DNA of 64,000 bases. Origin: Streptomyces sp. H27-H1 (lineage in GTDB: Bacteria; Actinomycetota; Actinomycetes; Streptomycetales; Streptomycetaceae). The stretch spans positions 141,677-205,676 of the forward strand of contig NZ_JAPNLJ010000002.1 of the NCBI RefSeq assembly GCF_026627445.1, read 5' to 3'. Below are positions 14,878 through 22,926 of this stretch, in pieces. The translations under genes were made by a program, and so were the position numbers. A model generated the notes under the pieces. It searched no databases. It had not been told where the DNA came from and saw nothing but the letters and a program-made list of their open reading frames with translations. Every line of letters starts with the position of its first letter. Within the stretch, counting starts at the first letter, position 1.

Positions 14878-15205
14878 ACCTACGCGCATCAGCTCGTAGG
14901 GCTCGATGGCGGGCCGGATCTCGCCCGCGGCGACGGCGGCGTCGAGGAGCTGTCCGGCTACAGGCATCAGCCGGTCGATGAAGGAGGTGTGCAGGGAGGC
15001 GTAGCCACTGCTGCCCGGCTGCACGGTGTCGGCGAGGCCGTGCTTGGTGACCAGGAAATCGACGAACAGGTCGATCCATTGGCGCAGCGCCGCCAGTCAC
15101 GAAGACTTCCGCGGCGGCGGCGGCGAGCAGCTTCTTCTCGTTGCGCGCCACGTCGGCCCGCTTGGCCGCGGCCGGCGGTTTCCCGGACTGCTCCGTACCG
15201 GGCAC
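14878..15205 (-). pseudogene. TetR-family regulator pseudogene with deleted DNA-binding domain
   Basis: The gene still has a good start (GTG with AAGGAGG) and the usual TetR lead-in ADVARNEKKLLAAAAAEVFVTGG. In the next bases the reading jumps, in another frame, to the end of the ligand domain: LRQWIDLFVDFLVTKHG, then LHTSFIDRLMPVAGQLLDAA and EPYELMR. The roughly 50-60 residues that normally hold the helix-turn-helix are missing, and the fusion is out of frame. The 3' end after ELMR is also scrambled. A deletion at a short GGCGG-type homology near 15095-15100 explains it. No functional regulator can be made. Confidence 0.75.
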
Positions 15206-15327
15206 GGGGCCCCTCCTTTTCCCGCGGCCGCCGGTTCCTTCGCTGTCGGTCGCACGGCTCGGCGCACGGCTCGGCGCTCGGGATGCGGCGAGTGGGGTAC
15301 GGAGCGGGCCGGGGCAGGCCGCCCCAT

Positions 15328-16002
15328 TTAGGCGTACTCGGCGCGGGGCCCTGCCAGCAACTCGCTCACTACGGCCAGCCAGGCGCTCGGTGCGTACGGA
15401 GCCGGCGGGTCGACCTCCATGCCCAGCTCGGCCACACCGACCGCGTAGTCGACCTCTTCCAAGCCCAGGGCGAGCAGCTCGCGCAGCTCACCGACGAGGC
15501 GTGCCACGAGGGTCGGGTCGGCGGATCCGGCGTAGTCGAGGACCGCGGCCTCGTGGTCCTCGAACTCGTCGGGCATGTCCTGGGAGAACCACCCGCCCAG
15601 GAACTGGCCGAGCTCGGGGAAGCGTGCGTGCCACTCCCAGTGCGTCCCGGGCAGCGCCGCGGGGGGCGGGACCTGGCCCTCCTCGACGCTGCCCTTGATG
15701 TGATCGGCGAGCAGCAGCAGCCACTGCTGGATCCCGGCCTCGGGGAGGCCGATGTCCGGGACGGGGTAGAACTCGCCGAGACGCTGGCGCAGTCGGCCCG
15801 GCGGGTTCTGGGCGTAGGTGCGCAGTTGCTGCTCGGCGACCGACAGGGCCCAGGGCCGGGTGTGCCAGGTGTGGCGCAGGTAGGCGGTGAGCGCCCGGCC
15901 CGGACTGTCGGGGGTGTCGTCGGCGGCGAGGCCGGCATACGCGCTGATCACCTGGTCGAGGTCACCGTAGCGGCGGTCGAACTCCAGGGGCTTCATGGAC
16001 AT
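15328..16002 (-). CDS. CdiI-like contact-dependent-inhibition immunity protein (putative)
   Basis: A 224-residue acidic cytoplasmic protein. The C-terminal half (about residues 125-215: FPELGQFLGGWFSQDM, then EFEDHEAAVLDYA) resembles the CdiI_2-type immunity family associated with polymorphic toxins. The N-terminal half (FDRRYGDLDQVISAYAG) is not recognised. It follows the orphan toxin tip by 12 bp, the usual toxin-then-immunity order, so its likely role is to bind and neutralise the RNase tip of that lineage. The assignment is by motif memory and position; an unrelated function is possible. Confidence 0.6.
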   Translation of the reverse strand: MSMKPLEFDRRYGDLDQVISAYAGLAADDTPDSPGRALTAYLRHTWHTRPWALSVAEQQLRTYAQNPPGRLRQRLGEFYPVPDIGLPEAGIQQWLLLLADHIKGSVEEGQVPPPAALPGTHWEWHARFPELGQFLGGWFSQDMPDEFEDHEAAVLDYAGSADPTLVARLVGELRELLALGLEEVDYAVGVAELGMEVDPPAPYAPSAWLAVVSELLAGPRAEYA

Positions 16003-16014
16003 GGGTGTGTACCT

Positions 16015-16314
16015 CTACACGTAGATCGGGAAGGTGCCGTGCACGACGAAGCCCAGCGGGCTCGCCGGTTCACGGCGAAGGACCACCCGCGCGGCCCGCA
16101 CGTCCACGGCCCCGCGTCCGGCGAGCGCCATGGCCTGGATCAGGACGCGGCCGACGGGGTCCTCGCGGGAGGGCCAGGCGGCTTCGATGGCCAGGCGGGG
16201 GCGGGTGCCCTGGGCGAGCCAGCGGTGAATGGCCTGCTCGTTGCGGGTGACGACCTGCTGGGTGGCCCACTGGGCGGTTTCCCGGTCGGGGTATGTGGCG
16301 GATCTGGTGAGCAC
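16015..16314 (-). pseudogene. Orphan C-terminal half of an RNase-A-like CdiA-CT toxin domain
   Basis: A 99-residue fragment (GTG start) that aligns with the last ~100 residues of the toxin encoded just upstream. Both have an SATYPD/SSFPD opening, the ..AQ.....N...I..WL pattern, and an ending in F-V-V-H/Y-T-x-P. It lacks the first half of the domain, including the HTIDKHVGK segment with the presumed catalytic histidine, and has no secretion domain, so it should be inactive alone. It sits directly after the immunity gene of the main toxin. This is the arrangement of orphan toxin modules that serve as donors for tip exchange by recombination. Confidence 0.65.
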
Positions 16315-16342
16315 TTGGCGTTCCCCGGTTCGGCGGGTCGGA

Positions 16343-16942
16343 TCAGAGGGACAGGAAGTTCCACAGCACGGCGACTTCGTCGTCGTTCACGGCGATGAGC
16401 CCGGCGTCCCAGTCGTACTGACTGAAGGGGGCGGCGGTCCGGAAGGGCTGCGCGTAGAAGTCGGGGTGCTCCGCCCTCCAGCCGAGGTTGGTGTAGAAGC
16501 GGGTGCCGTCAGGGAAGCGCGACAGGATCAGATCGGCCTGACGTTCCATCTCCGGTCTGTGCTCCTCCCACCCCAATGCCTTGGAGAGATCATTGCGACT
16601 CGTGCCGGACCCGAGCATGACGACCAGCGACCTCACCGAGGATCTGGGGATTTCACCCACCCGCCCCCGGCAGCGTTCCGCATCGGCAGGGGTGGAGGGC
16701 GTCTCCAGCCACGGGAACAACGGGTCCTCAAAACGCTCCTCCGCTCCCTCATAAGGATCGATGGACTCCCACCCCCGAGGATCCCGTGTCTCCAAGCGCA
16801 TGATCGCCCCCACGTCGAACCACCACTCGTCGTGGGCACGGGGAGCGACGTCGACGAACGTGCAGAGCCATTCGTACAACTTGAGCGCGTCCGACCATTC
16901 CGCCGAGTCGATCCGGCCTTCCTCCATGGTTCGTTCCTTCAT
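16343..16942 (-). CDS. Putative immunity protein for the WXG100-associated RNase toxin
   Basis: A 199-residue soluble acidic protein without a signal peptide or membrane segment. Its family is not recognised. The call comes from position: its ATG overlaps the toxin stop (ATGA), the usual coupling of polymorphic toxin and cognate immunity gene. The sequence is rich in Trp, Asp and Glu, as expected for a protein that covers a basic nuclease face. Its frame is intact although the toxin is frameshifted. Composition is slightly lower in GC than the surrounding core genes. Confidence 0.55.
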   Translation of the reverse strand: MKERTMEEGRIDSAEWSDALKLYEWLCTFVDVAPRAHDEWWFDVGAIMRLETRDPRGWESIDPYEGAEERFEDPLFPWLETPSTPADAERCRGRVGEIPRSSVRSLVVMLGSGTSRNDLSKALGWEEHRPEMERQADLILSRFPDGTRFYTNLGWRAEHPDFYAQPFRTAAPFSQYDWDAGLIAVNDDEVAVLWNFLSL

Positions 16943-18638
16943 TCGGGTGCCGAGGTGTAGACGACAAAGGGCGGGTTCAGGTTCGGGTCGTACTTGAGAC
17001 GAGTGGTCACTCCGTGGGTGTCCTGGACGGGATTTATCGTGTTGGTGTCGCGGTTCACCGCGACTGTCCGACCGGTCAGGGCGGAGCCGGTGAGCGGGCC
17101 CTGGATCGGGACCGAAGCGACATCGATTTGCAGATCCTCCGCGGGCGGCGGGTTCTTGAGCCAGCCCTGGATCTCCGGGGTGTTTTGTCGGATGTTGTAC
17201 TGAGTGAATTTCTGCGCCGAATCCAGATCCGGAAAGGACGAGGAGGTGAAGATGTTGAACTTACCGTTCGGGCGCTGCTCGTCCTTGATCCGCTGTAGGA
17301 GCTGTTCGTCCGTCTTGCCCACGTGCTTGTCGATGGTGTGGGCGCCGCCCAGCCCCTCGCTCGTCGCCAGGTCCATCGAGTACATGTAGGGGAAGGGGCT
17401 CTCCCCGCCGATCTGCCAGCTGTGTTCCTTCTTGAACTCGTTGAGCGAGCGGGCTCCGAAGCCCTGGGCGCGGGCTATCTCAGCCTGGTAGGTCGGGGCG
17501 CTTTTGATCGCGATGTCGAGTTCCGGCACGAGGGCTTTGAGCTTGCTCGCCGCGTCGGTGAACTCCTGGTGGTACGTCTCGACGACGGCGTTGCACCCCT
17601 GCTTGTCCATGTGGCTCCGGAACGACAGCACGATCCGGCCGACGATCCCCCCGACCGCCAGCTTGGTCAGGTTCATCAGACTCAGGTCGGTGAGATCGGA
17701 AGCCGTGGCCTTCGCCGCGTTGATGCCTGCCTGGCTCGTGAACTTGGTGGTCTTCTCACCGACGTCGCAGACGTGATCCAGCAGCCCCGCGACCTCGTCC
17801 GCCGTCTTCTTCAGGACGTCGATGATGGGGCGCCGCCCGGACGGCGGGAGGTCCTTCGTGGTCCGCCACTGGCGGCCCGTCTGGCTCCGGTTTCCTTCCG
17901 TGTCCAGCTGCCGGCCCCATGCCGTGGTGCCCCACACGGTCTGGCCGAAGGCTCGCATGGCTGCCTGCCACTCGCCCTTGTCCTTCGGGTCGTGATCCCT
18001 CCGATGGCGGTGTTGAACTCGTCCGAGGCCTTCACGGCCTCGGAGCCGAGCTTCCGCCAGGCCTTGGCCATGTCCCGGACCTCGTCCTCCTTGATGCCCG
18101 GGGTGATCTCGTGGACCTTGCCGAGGCGGAGGCCGTGTTCGATGGCGGGCCGGATGACGTCCGCGAGGAAGTCGGGGAACTCGCCGATGACGCCGGAGAT
18201 CCACCAGGAATCGGCGTCCTCACCGGTGCCCGTCCATTTGATGGGGTGGACGGGTCCGTAGCGCGGAGGCTTGTTGATGACCACGGGCTCCGGCTTTCGG
18301 GCCGGCTGAGCTCCCTTGCGGCCGGAGGCCTCCCATTCGGCCAGTACGTAGTGGTTCGCGGTGTGGTTCAGGCCGACGGCGGCGCCGCCGGCACTGACCA
18401 CGCTGCGGCCCCACGCCTCGAGGAACTTCGCGGTCACCTCCATGTAGGCGTCCGCGAACGCGTCCGCGCCGTGGCCGGTCCCGGCGGACTGGTCGTACTT
18501 GTTCAGCACGTCGACGAGGACGGCCGCCCGCTCGGCATGAGCGAACTGGGCCCCTTTCACCAGGTCGGCCGCGTAGTGGACGTGCACCGGCTGTACGTCG
18601 AAGCCCCCGTTTGCCGCGGGGGAGGGGGGTGTGCCCAT
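16939..18638 (-). pseudogene. WXG100-locus polymorphic toxin with C-terminal RNase-A-like domain, frameshifted
   Basis: Two frames must be joined to read one protein. The first runs from ATG (MGTPPSPAANGG) through a helical N-terminal region to NTAIGGI. The second continues with DPKDKGEWQAAMRAFGQ to the end. The switch lies near 17990-18000, and the total length is one base short of a 566-residue protein, so a single-nucleotide deletion is the simplest explanation. The last ~130 residues (HTIDKHVGKTDEQLL, then PDLDSAQKF and a terminal FVVYTSAPE) match the bacterial CdiA-CT RNase-A-like toxin fold, with the histidine segment present. The start abuts the WXG100 gene (TGATG). Secretion by a type VII (ESX-like) system is inferred from the WXG100 neighbours. 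Confidence 0.75.
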
Positions 18639-18943
18639 CAGGCTGCCCCCCAACCGCGCAGGACGGCCCGGTGCGCGGACGCGTAGGCGAGGTGGCCGTT
18701 CACCACGATGTCGTGCAGCCAGGCCTGGGTGGCCTGCAGGTCCTGGGCGGACCGGTCCCATTTGTCGAGCTGGTCGATGAAGGTCTGCCGGGCCTCGCCG
18801 TCCCAGTCGAGAACGGCCTTCTCGGCGCGCCGGTAGAGCAGGTCGAGCTGTTCGTTGAGTGTTTTGAGGATCTCCTCGAGGTCCCCGGCCGCACGCTGCA
18901 GCGTCGCGAAGTCGACCGATATGTGGCCGTCGCTCGACGACAT
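18638..18943 (-). CDS. WXG100-family (ESAT-6-like) protein
   Basis: A 101-residue helical-hairpin protein. The turn motif WDG lies near residue 48 between two amphipathic helices (FATLQRAAGDLEEILKTL and FIDQLDKWDRSAQDL). WXG100 proteins are small type VII secretion substrates that often form heterodimers and escort a larger effector. It is 27 bp from the other WXG100 gene and its stop touches the toxin start, so it is probably the toxin's secretion partner. Confidence 0.85.
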   Translation of the reverse strand: MSSSDGHISVDFATLQRAAGDLEEILKTLNEQLDLLYRRAEKAVLDWDGEARQTFIDQLDKWDRSAQDLQATQAWLHDIVVNGHLAYASAHRAVLRGWGAA

Positions 18944-18970
18944 GAATCCCCCGGTGCCTTTGGTCCTGTT

Positions 18971-19411
18971 CTACAGATCGGCCAGGCGGCTGTGCGGGCC
19001 CGGCGACGGCGCGGGCACCGTGCCGGGCGTGGACAGCGCGTCCGTCTCCGCCTGGATGTCCGCCCGGGACTGGACGCGCCTGAAGTCGTCCAGGATTTCG
19101 AGCTCCTGCGCCGAGAACCCGTCCTTGCTCAGCCGGACGGCCTTGGCCAGAAGCTTCATGGTCTGCCGGATGTGGACGGCGTCCTCGGCGGCGGCCCGAT
19201 GCCTGGCCCGGTACGCCTCCGAGGCCGGTCCGTGCCAGCGGGCCTCGATGCCGTCCACGATCTCGTCCATGCGCAGGAGCTGCTTCTTCAGCACTTCCTG
19301 CATCGCGTCGAGGTCCCCGGCGAGCGTCTTGAGCTTGTCGCCCTGGACGGCGAGATCTGCCGCGGCACCGGCCGTACCGCTCGAACCCGCAGCATCAGCA
19401 GCCCCGTTCAT
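18971..19411 (-). CDS. WXG100-like protein, long form
   Basis: A 146-residue protein with a WHG turn motif (EARWHGPASEAYR, around residue 60) between long helices. A Gly/Ala-rich N-terminus and a Pro-rich C-terminal tail of about 30 residues flank them. The ATG was chosen because GGGAGGG stands 5-6 nt upstream and the sequence before it is not protein-like. It is the first gene of the operon and likely pairs with the shorter WXG100 protein as a type VII secretion heterodimer. Confidence 0.8.
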   Translation of the reverse strand: MNGAADAAGSSGTAGAAADLAVQGDKLKTLAGDLDAMQEVLKKQLLRMDEIVDGIEARWHGPASEAYRARHRAAAEDAVHIRQTMKLLAKAVRLSKDGFSAQELEILDDFRRVQSRADIQAETDALSTPGTVPAPSPGPHSRLADL

Positions 19412-19808
19412 GGTGTCCCTCCCCCGTCGCACGGCCGCACGGCCATGCGTTCGACCGTAGTAAACGCGAAAGACACGGGGACTCCCCCACCGGATCACGG
19501 ATCCCCAGGAGGTCCGGCACGGTGGCAACTCGCCGCCGCCGGGCACGCCCCGGAGGAACCCAAGGCCCTCGGACTCCGCCACTGAGGCGTGTGCGAAGCG
19601 GAAACCCCCTCGCGTCAGCGGGGCGTTCGGAGTCGCTCGCAAAGCCGTTGCCGCCCGGGCGCCGGCCTGGTGGGATGCAGGGGCGCCGATGGCGAAGAGG
19701 GACGCTTGGCGGTGCGCGAGCGGGCGGGTGTTCGGGGGTGCGGTGCGGTACTGACTGCGCCGGTGTCGGAAGTGACGCTCCGATCCGCCTGTGCTGCACG
19801 CCCCTCCC
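19412..19808. other. Gene-free stretch between divergent WXG100 and membrane-protein genes
   Basis: No convincing coding sequence was seen; the open frames here have atypical composition and no family resemblance. It must hold the promoter of the minus-strand toxin operon, but no clear -35/-10 pair could be chosen. Confidence 0.4.
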
Positions 19809-19837
19809 TTGTCCGCCCGATGATCACGGGTTAGGGT
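19809..19837 (+). promoter_or_regulatory. Promoter of the divergent membrane-protein gene
   Basis: TTGTCC (19809-19814) and TAGGGT (19832-19837) are separated by exactly 17 nt, and a purine-rich ribosome site precedes the start about 40 nt downstream. The match to vegetative consensus is moderate. Confidence 0.5.
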
Positions 19838-19876
19838 CCCCGGGCACATATCGGGGGATCACAGCAGGTGGGGGAC

Positions 19877-20593
19877 ATGACCGGAGACGTCGGCACGATC
19901 TCGAAGGGCGCCGCCTGGGGGCAGGGGGTCACCGCCGTGGCCTTGATCGGGGTGCTCGGGGGTGGGCTCTGGGCGGTCGGGGAGGCGGTGGGTTCCACGG
20001 GTGAGGCGGGGACGAAGCCCGTCACCTGCTCGGGCGAGCAGGCCGAGAAGACGCCGACTAGGGCCGCGGACGAAGCCGGGCGGGTGACCGGGGCTCAGCT
20101 GTGCGCGGCATTGCACCGTCCCGATCTCGCCGCGCTGCTGGGTACTCCGGGGGAGCTCGCGAAGAACGCCAACGGCGGCGGCAGCACCTTCAAGCCCGTC
20201 GGCAGCGACAAGGAGATCCACACCCCGTCGGCCGAGGTCGAGTTCGAGACGTACACCGTGCACCTGACGGCCTCCTACGACCGGCTGCCGGTGGCCACCT
20301 CGGCCGCCCTCCTGGGGGACGGTACGCCGCTCCGGACGGTCCTGGGCCGTCCGGCCGCCTTCTACTCGGACCGCACGCTCAGCGTCAGCTTCCGCCTCGA
20401 CGGCAGCAAGGCCCAGAGCCGCCCCGGGGTCCCGGCCCGGGTCCTCATGGTGGCCCGGGACGCGTCGGACGGCGGGGACTCCTTCGAGCTCACCCTGTGG
20501 CGCACCGACGGCGCGGTGCCCGACGACGCGGTGCTGCTGCGCGTGGCCGGGCAGGTCCTGCCGACGGTCCCCGGGTGGGCCGCCGGCGGGTGA
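19877..20593 (+). CDS. Membrane-anchored protein, probably DUF6215 family
   Basis: A 238-residue protein with one N-terminal membrane segment (VTAVALIGVLGGGLWAV, residues about 19-35) and a large extracytoplasmic part. The outer domain has a cysteine after the anchor (PVTCSGEQ) and a second (AQLCAALHRPDLAALLGTP). I associate the overall pattern with the actinobacterial DUF6215 family; function unknown. An in-frame GTG lies three codons earlier; the ATG was preferred because the GTG lies in the ribosome site. It is divergent from the WXG100 toxin operon, so a role in envelope or toxin biology is possible but unproven. Confidence 0.65.
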   Translation: MTGDVGTISKGAAWGQGVTAVALIGVLGGGLWAVGEAVGSTGEAGTKPVTCSGEQAEKTPTRAADEAGRVTGAQLCAALHRPDLAALLGTPGELAKNANGGGSTFKPVGSDKEIHTPSAEVEFETYTVHLTASYDRLPVATSAALLGDGTPLRTVLGRPAAFYSDRTLSVSFRLDGSKAQSRPGVPARVLMVARDASDGGDSFELTLWRTDGAVPDDAVLLRVAGQVLPTVPGWAAGG

Positions 20594-20623
20594 GCGGGCG
20601 CGGCGGCCGGACCGGTACGGGGG

Positions 20624-21040
20624 TCAGCGGTTGCGGGGCTGGTTGAAGCGCAGCATGTTGCCCGCCGGATCGCGGAAGGCGCAGTCGCGGACCCCGTACG
20701 GCTGGTCGACGGGCTCCTGCAGGACTTCGGCGCCGGTGGCCCGGATCCGTTCGAAGGTGGCGTCCACGTCGTCCGTCGAGAAGATCACCCCGCGGAGCAC
20801 GCCTTTGGCCAGCATTTCCGCCATCGCCTGCCGGTCTGCCGGCGAGGCACCGGGATCGGCGAGCGGCGGTTCGAGGACGATCTCCACGTCGGGCTGCTCG
20901 GGCGAGCCGACGGTCACCCAGCGCATCCCCTCGAACGCGACGTCGTTGCGGACTTCCATGCCGAGGGCGTCGCGGTAGAAGGCGAGCGCCTTGTCGTGGT
21001 CGTCCACGGCGATGAAGCACTGCGAGAGCTTGATGGTCAT
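20624..21040 (-). CDS. VOC-family (glyoxalase/bleomycin-resistance-like) protein
   Basis: A 138-residue two-module vicinal-oxygen-chelate protein. SQCFIAVDDHDKALAFYRDALG opens the first module, and TDDVDATFERIRATGAEVL then CAFRDPAGNMLRF closes the second. Such proteins bind a metal and act as lyases, dioxygenases or drug-binding proteins; the substrate is unknown. The gene starts 9 bp after the stop of an AraC-type regulator gene on the same strand, a common actinobacterial pair that suggests the regulator controls it. Confidence 0.85.
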   Translation of the reverse strand: MTIKLSQCFIAVDDHDKALAFYRDALGMEVRNDVAFEGMRWVTVGSPEQPDVEIVLEPPLADPGASPADRQAMAEMLAKGVLRGVIFSTDDVDATFERIRATGAEVLQEPVDQPYGVRDCAFRDPAGNMLRFNQPRNR

Positions 21041-21049
21041 GCCCCGACG

Positions 21050-21493
21050 CTACGGCGCGGCCGCGGATCCCGCTCCCCCATGGGCGGCGGAGTTGCGCAG
21101 GGGCCGGGTGTAGACCTTGGCGACGCACGCCGGGATGGCGGCGCCGGCCTCGTGGCGCCGGGCCCGGTAGGCGCTGGGGCTCTCGCCGACCAGCTCCGTG
21201 AAGCGCGAGCTGAACGACCCCAGCGAGGTGCATCCGACCGCGAAGCAGACCTCGGTCACGCTCAGGTCGCCCCGGCGCAGCAGCGCCTTCGCCCGCTCGA
21301 CGCGGCGGGTCATCAGGTAGCTGTACGGGGTCTCCCCGAAGGCGGCACGGAAGCTGCGGGAGAAGTGCCCGGGCGACATGAGGGCGATGCCCGCCAGTGC
21401 CGGTACGTCCAGGGGCTCTGCGTAGTCGCGGTCCATCACGTCCCGGGCACGGCGCAGCCGGACCAGGTCCTCGATCATCACGCGAACCAGCAT
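21050..21493 (-). CDS. AraC-family transcriptional regulator
   Basis: Small AraC/XylS regulator that is almost only the DNA-binding domain. The two helix-turn-helices are at PALAGIALMSPGHFSRSFRAAF and LSVTEVCFAVGCTSLGSFSSRF, followed by the GESPSAYR motif. No separate ligand domain is present, apart from a short C-terminal tail. The start is uncertain: the ATG used here gives 147 residues, an ATG five codons later and a TTG twenty codons earlier are also open. It is in tandem with the VOC gene. Confidence 0.85.
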   Translation of the reverse strand: MLVRVMIEDLVRLRRARDVMDRDYAEPLDVPALAGIALMSPGHFSRSFRAAFGETPYSYLMTRRVERAKALLRRGDLSVTEVCFAVGCTSLGSFSSRFTELVGESPSAYRARRHEAGAAIPACVAKVYTRPLRNSAAHGGAGSAAAP

Positions 21494-21616
21494 CTCACGG
21501 CCGGTGCGGGCCGAAGGAGGATCGCCGGGATCGCTGGGGTCGCCGGGGCCCAAGGGGGCCGCGATCGCTCGCCGACGAACGTTCGCCGGCGGTCACGGCC
21601 CGGCCCGGCCGCAGGA

Positions 21617-22066
21617 TCAGGAACGAGCCGGCTTATTCTCGGCCTTCTCAGCCTTCGCCGACTTTTCGGCCTTCTCCGCCTGCATCTGCTTGATGCGGAC
21701 GGTCTCCTTGCGCACGTCGGCCTGGGTGGCGCGCTCCTTCTCGAGCCACTCCGGCATCTCCTGCTTCAGGGCCTCGATCTGCTCCGTGGTGAGCGGCTCG
21801 GTGACACCGCCGCGCGCCAGGCCGGCGATGGAGATGCCGAGCTTCCCCGCGACCACCGGACGGGGGTGCGGGCCGTTGTTCCGGAGGTCCTGCAGCCACT
21901 GGGGCGGCTCGGCCTGGAGGGCGGTCAGCTCGGTGCGCGAGACGACACCCTCCTGGAACTCTGCGGGGGTGGCCTCGAGGTACACACCCAGCTTCTTCGC
22001 CGCGGTGGCGGGCTTCATGGTCTGGGTGGTCTGGTGCGACGTCATGAGGTCAAGGGTATCGAGCAT
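21617..22066 (-). CDS. DUF5997-like small basic protein
   Basis: A 149-residue protein with a conserved core (MKPATAAKKLGVYLEATP, then PPQWLQDLRNNGPHPRPVVA) and a C-terminal tail rich in Lys, Ala and Glu that should be helical and disordered. I associate the core with DUF5997 of actinobacteria; function unknown, though KLGV.L..TP suggests a short helix-turn-helix-like or protein-binding unit. The start at 22066 is supported by GGAGGTG 8 nt upstream; a second ATG seven codons later lacks a ribosome site. It is divergent from the LysR-effector-domain gene with only 38 bp between the starts. Confidence 0.7.
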   Translation of the reverse strand: MLDTLDLMTSHQTTQTMKPATAAKKLGVYLEATPAEFQEGVVSRTELTALQAEPPQWLQDLRNNGPHPRPVVAGKLGISIAGLARGGVTEPLTTEQIEALKQEMPEWLEKERATQADVRKETVRIKQMQAEKAEKSAKAEKAENKPARS

Positions 22067-22104
22067 GTGCGCCACCTCCGACCACCGGCCGGTAATCTGG
22101 CCGG

Positions 22105-22884
22105 GTGACAGACTCCCGGACACCCCCGTCGTTCCAGCTCGCATACGTCCCCGGGGTCACTCCCACGAAGTGGGTCCGGATCTGGAAAGAGCGGCTGACC
22201 GACGTCCCGCTGACCCTCGTCCCGGTCGACCCGGCCGAAGCCCCCGCCCTGTTGCGGGGCGGCGGCGCCGATGCCGGGTTCGTGCGGCTGCCGATCGACC
22301 GTACGGACCTCAGCGCCATCCCGCTCTACACGGAGACCACGGTCGTCGTGATCCCGAAGGACCACCTCATGGCCGCGGCCGAGGAGCTGTCGCTCGCGGA
22401 CCTGGAGGACGACATCGTCCTCCACCCGCTGGACGACACCCTCGGCTGGGAGCAGCTGCCCGGCAAGGCCGCGCTCCAGCGCCCGGAGACGACGGCCGAC
22501 GCGATCGAGCTGGTCGCGGCGGGCATCGGGGTCCTGGTCGTGCCCCAGTCCCTCGCGCGGCTGCACCACCGCAAGGACCTCACGTACCGGACGCTGCTGG
22601 ACGCCCCCGAGTCCCGCGTCGCGCTGGCGTGGCCCGAGGCCGAGGTCACTCCCGACCTGGTCGAGGAGTTCATCGGGATCGTGCGCGGGCGGACCGTCAA
22701 CAGCTCGCGCGGGCGCGGCCGTACCCAGCCCGAGCCGGAGCCGAAGAAGGCGAAGCCGCAGCGCAAGCCGGCCCCCCGGTCGGGGGGCAAGCCGGCCGCC
22801 AAGAACCCGCGGTCCGGGGCCCCCAAGGGCGGCAAGGCCACGGCCAAGTCCACCGGCAAGCGCGGCAAGCCCCGCGGCCGCTAG
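22105..22884 (+). CDS. LysR-type effector-binding domain protein lacking the HTH, with basic tail
   Basis: A 259-residue protein (GTG start). Residues about 8-195 form a periplasmic-binding-like LysR substrate domain: FQLAYVPGVTP at the start, GGGADAGFVRLP in the middle, VAAGIGVLVVPQSLA near the end. The winged helix that should precede it is absent; the gene begins directly with the effector domain. Instead, the last ~65 residues are a Lys/Arg/Pro-rich tail (GKPAAKNPRSGAPKGGK), which could bind nucleic acid non-specifically or a partner. The closely divergent DUF5997 gene is its likely partner. Confidence 0.8.
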   Translation: MTDSRTPPSFQLAYVPGVTPTKWVRIWKERLTDVPLTLVPVDPAEAPALLRGGGADAGFVRLPIDRTDLSAIPLYTETTVVVIPKDHLMAAAEELSLADLEDDIVLHPLDDTLGWEQLPGKAALQRPETTADAIELVAAGIGVLVVPQSLARLHHRKDLTYRTLLDAPESRVALAWPEAEVTPDLVEEFIGIVRGRTVNSSRGRGRTQPEPEPKKAKPQRKPAPRSGGKPAAKNPRSGAPKGGKATAKSTGKRGKPRGR

Positions 22885-22926
22885 GCCGTCCCGCGGCCTT
22901 TCCGCGCCCGGCCCGTGAGAGCGGGC

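Noticed and set aside
19412-19808. Possible small coding sequence opposite the WXG100 operon
   Set aside because: Frames are short or carry improbable composition, no ribosome site, and no resemblance to immunity or WXG100 proteins.
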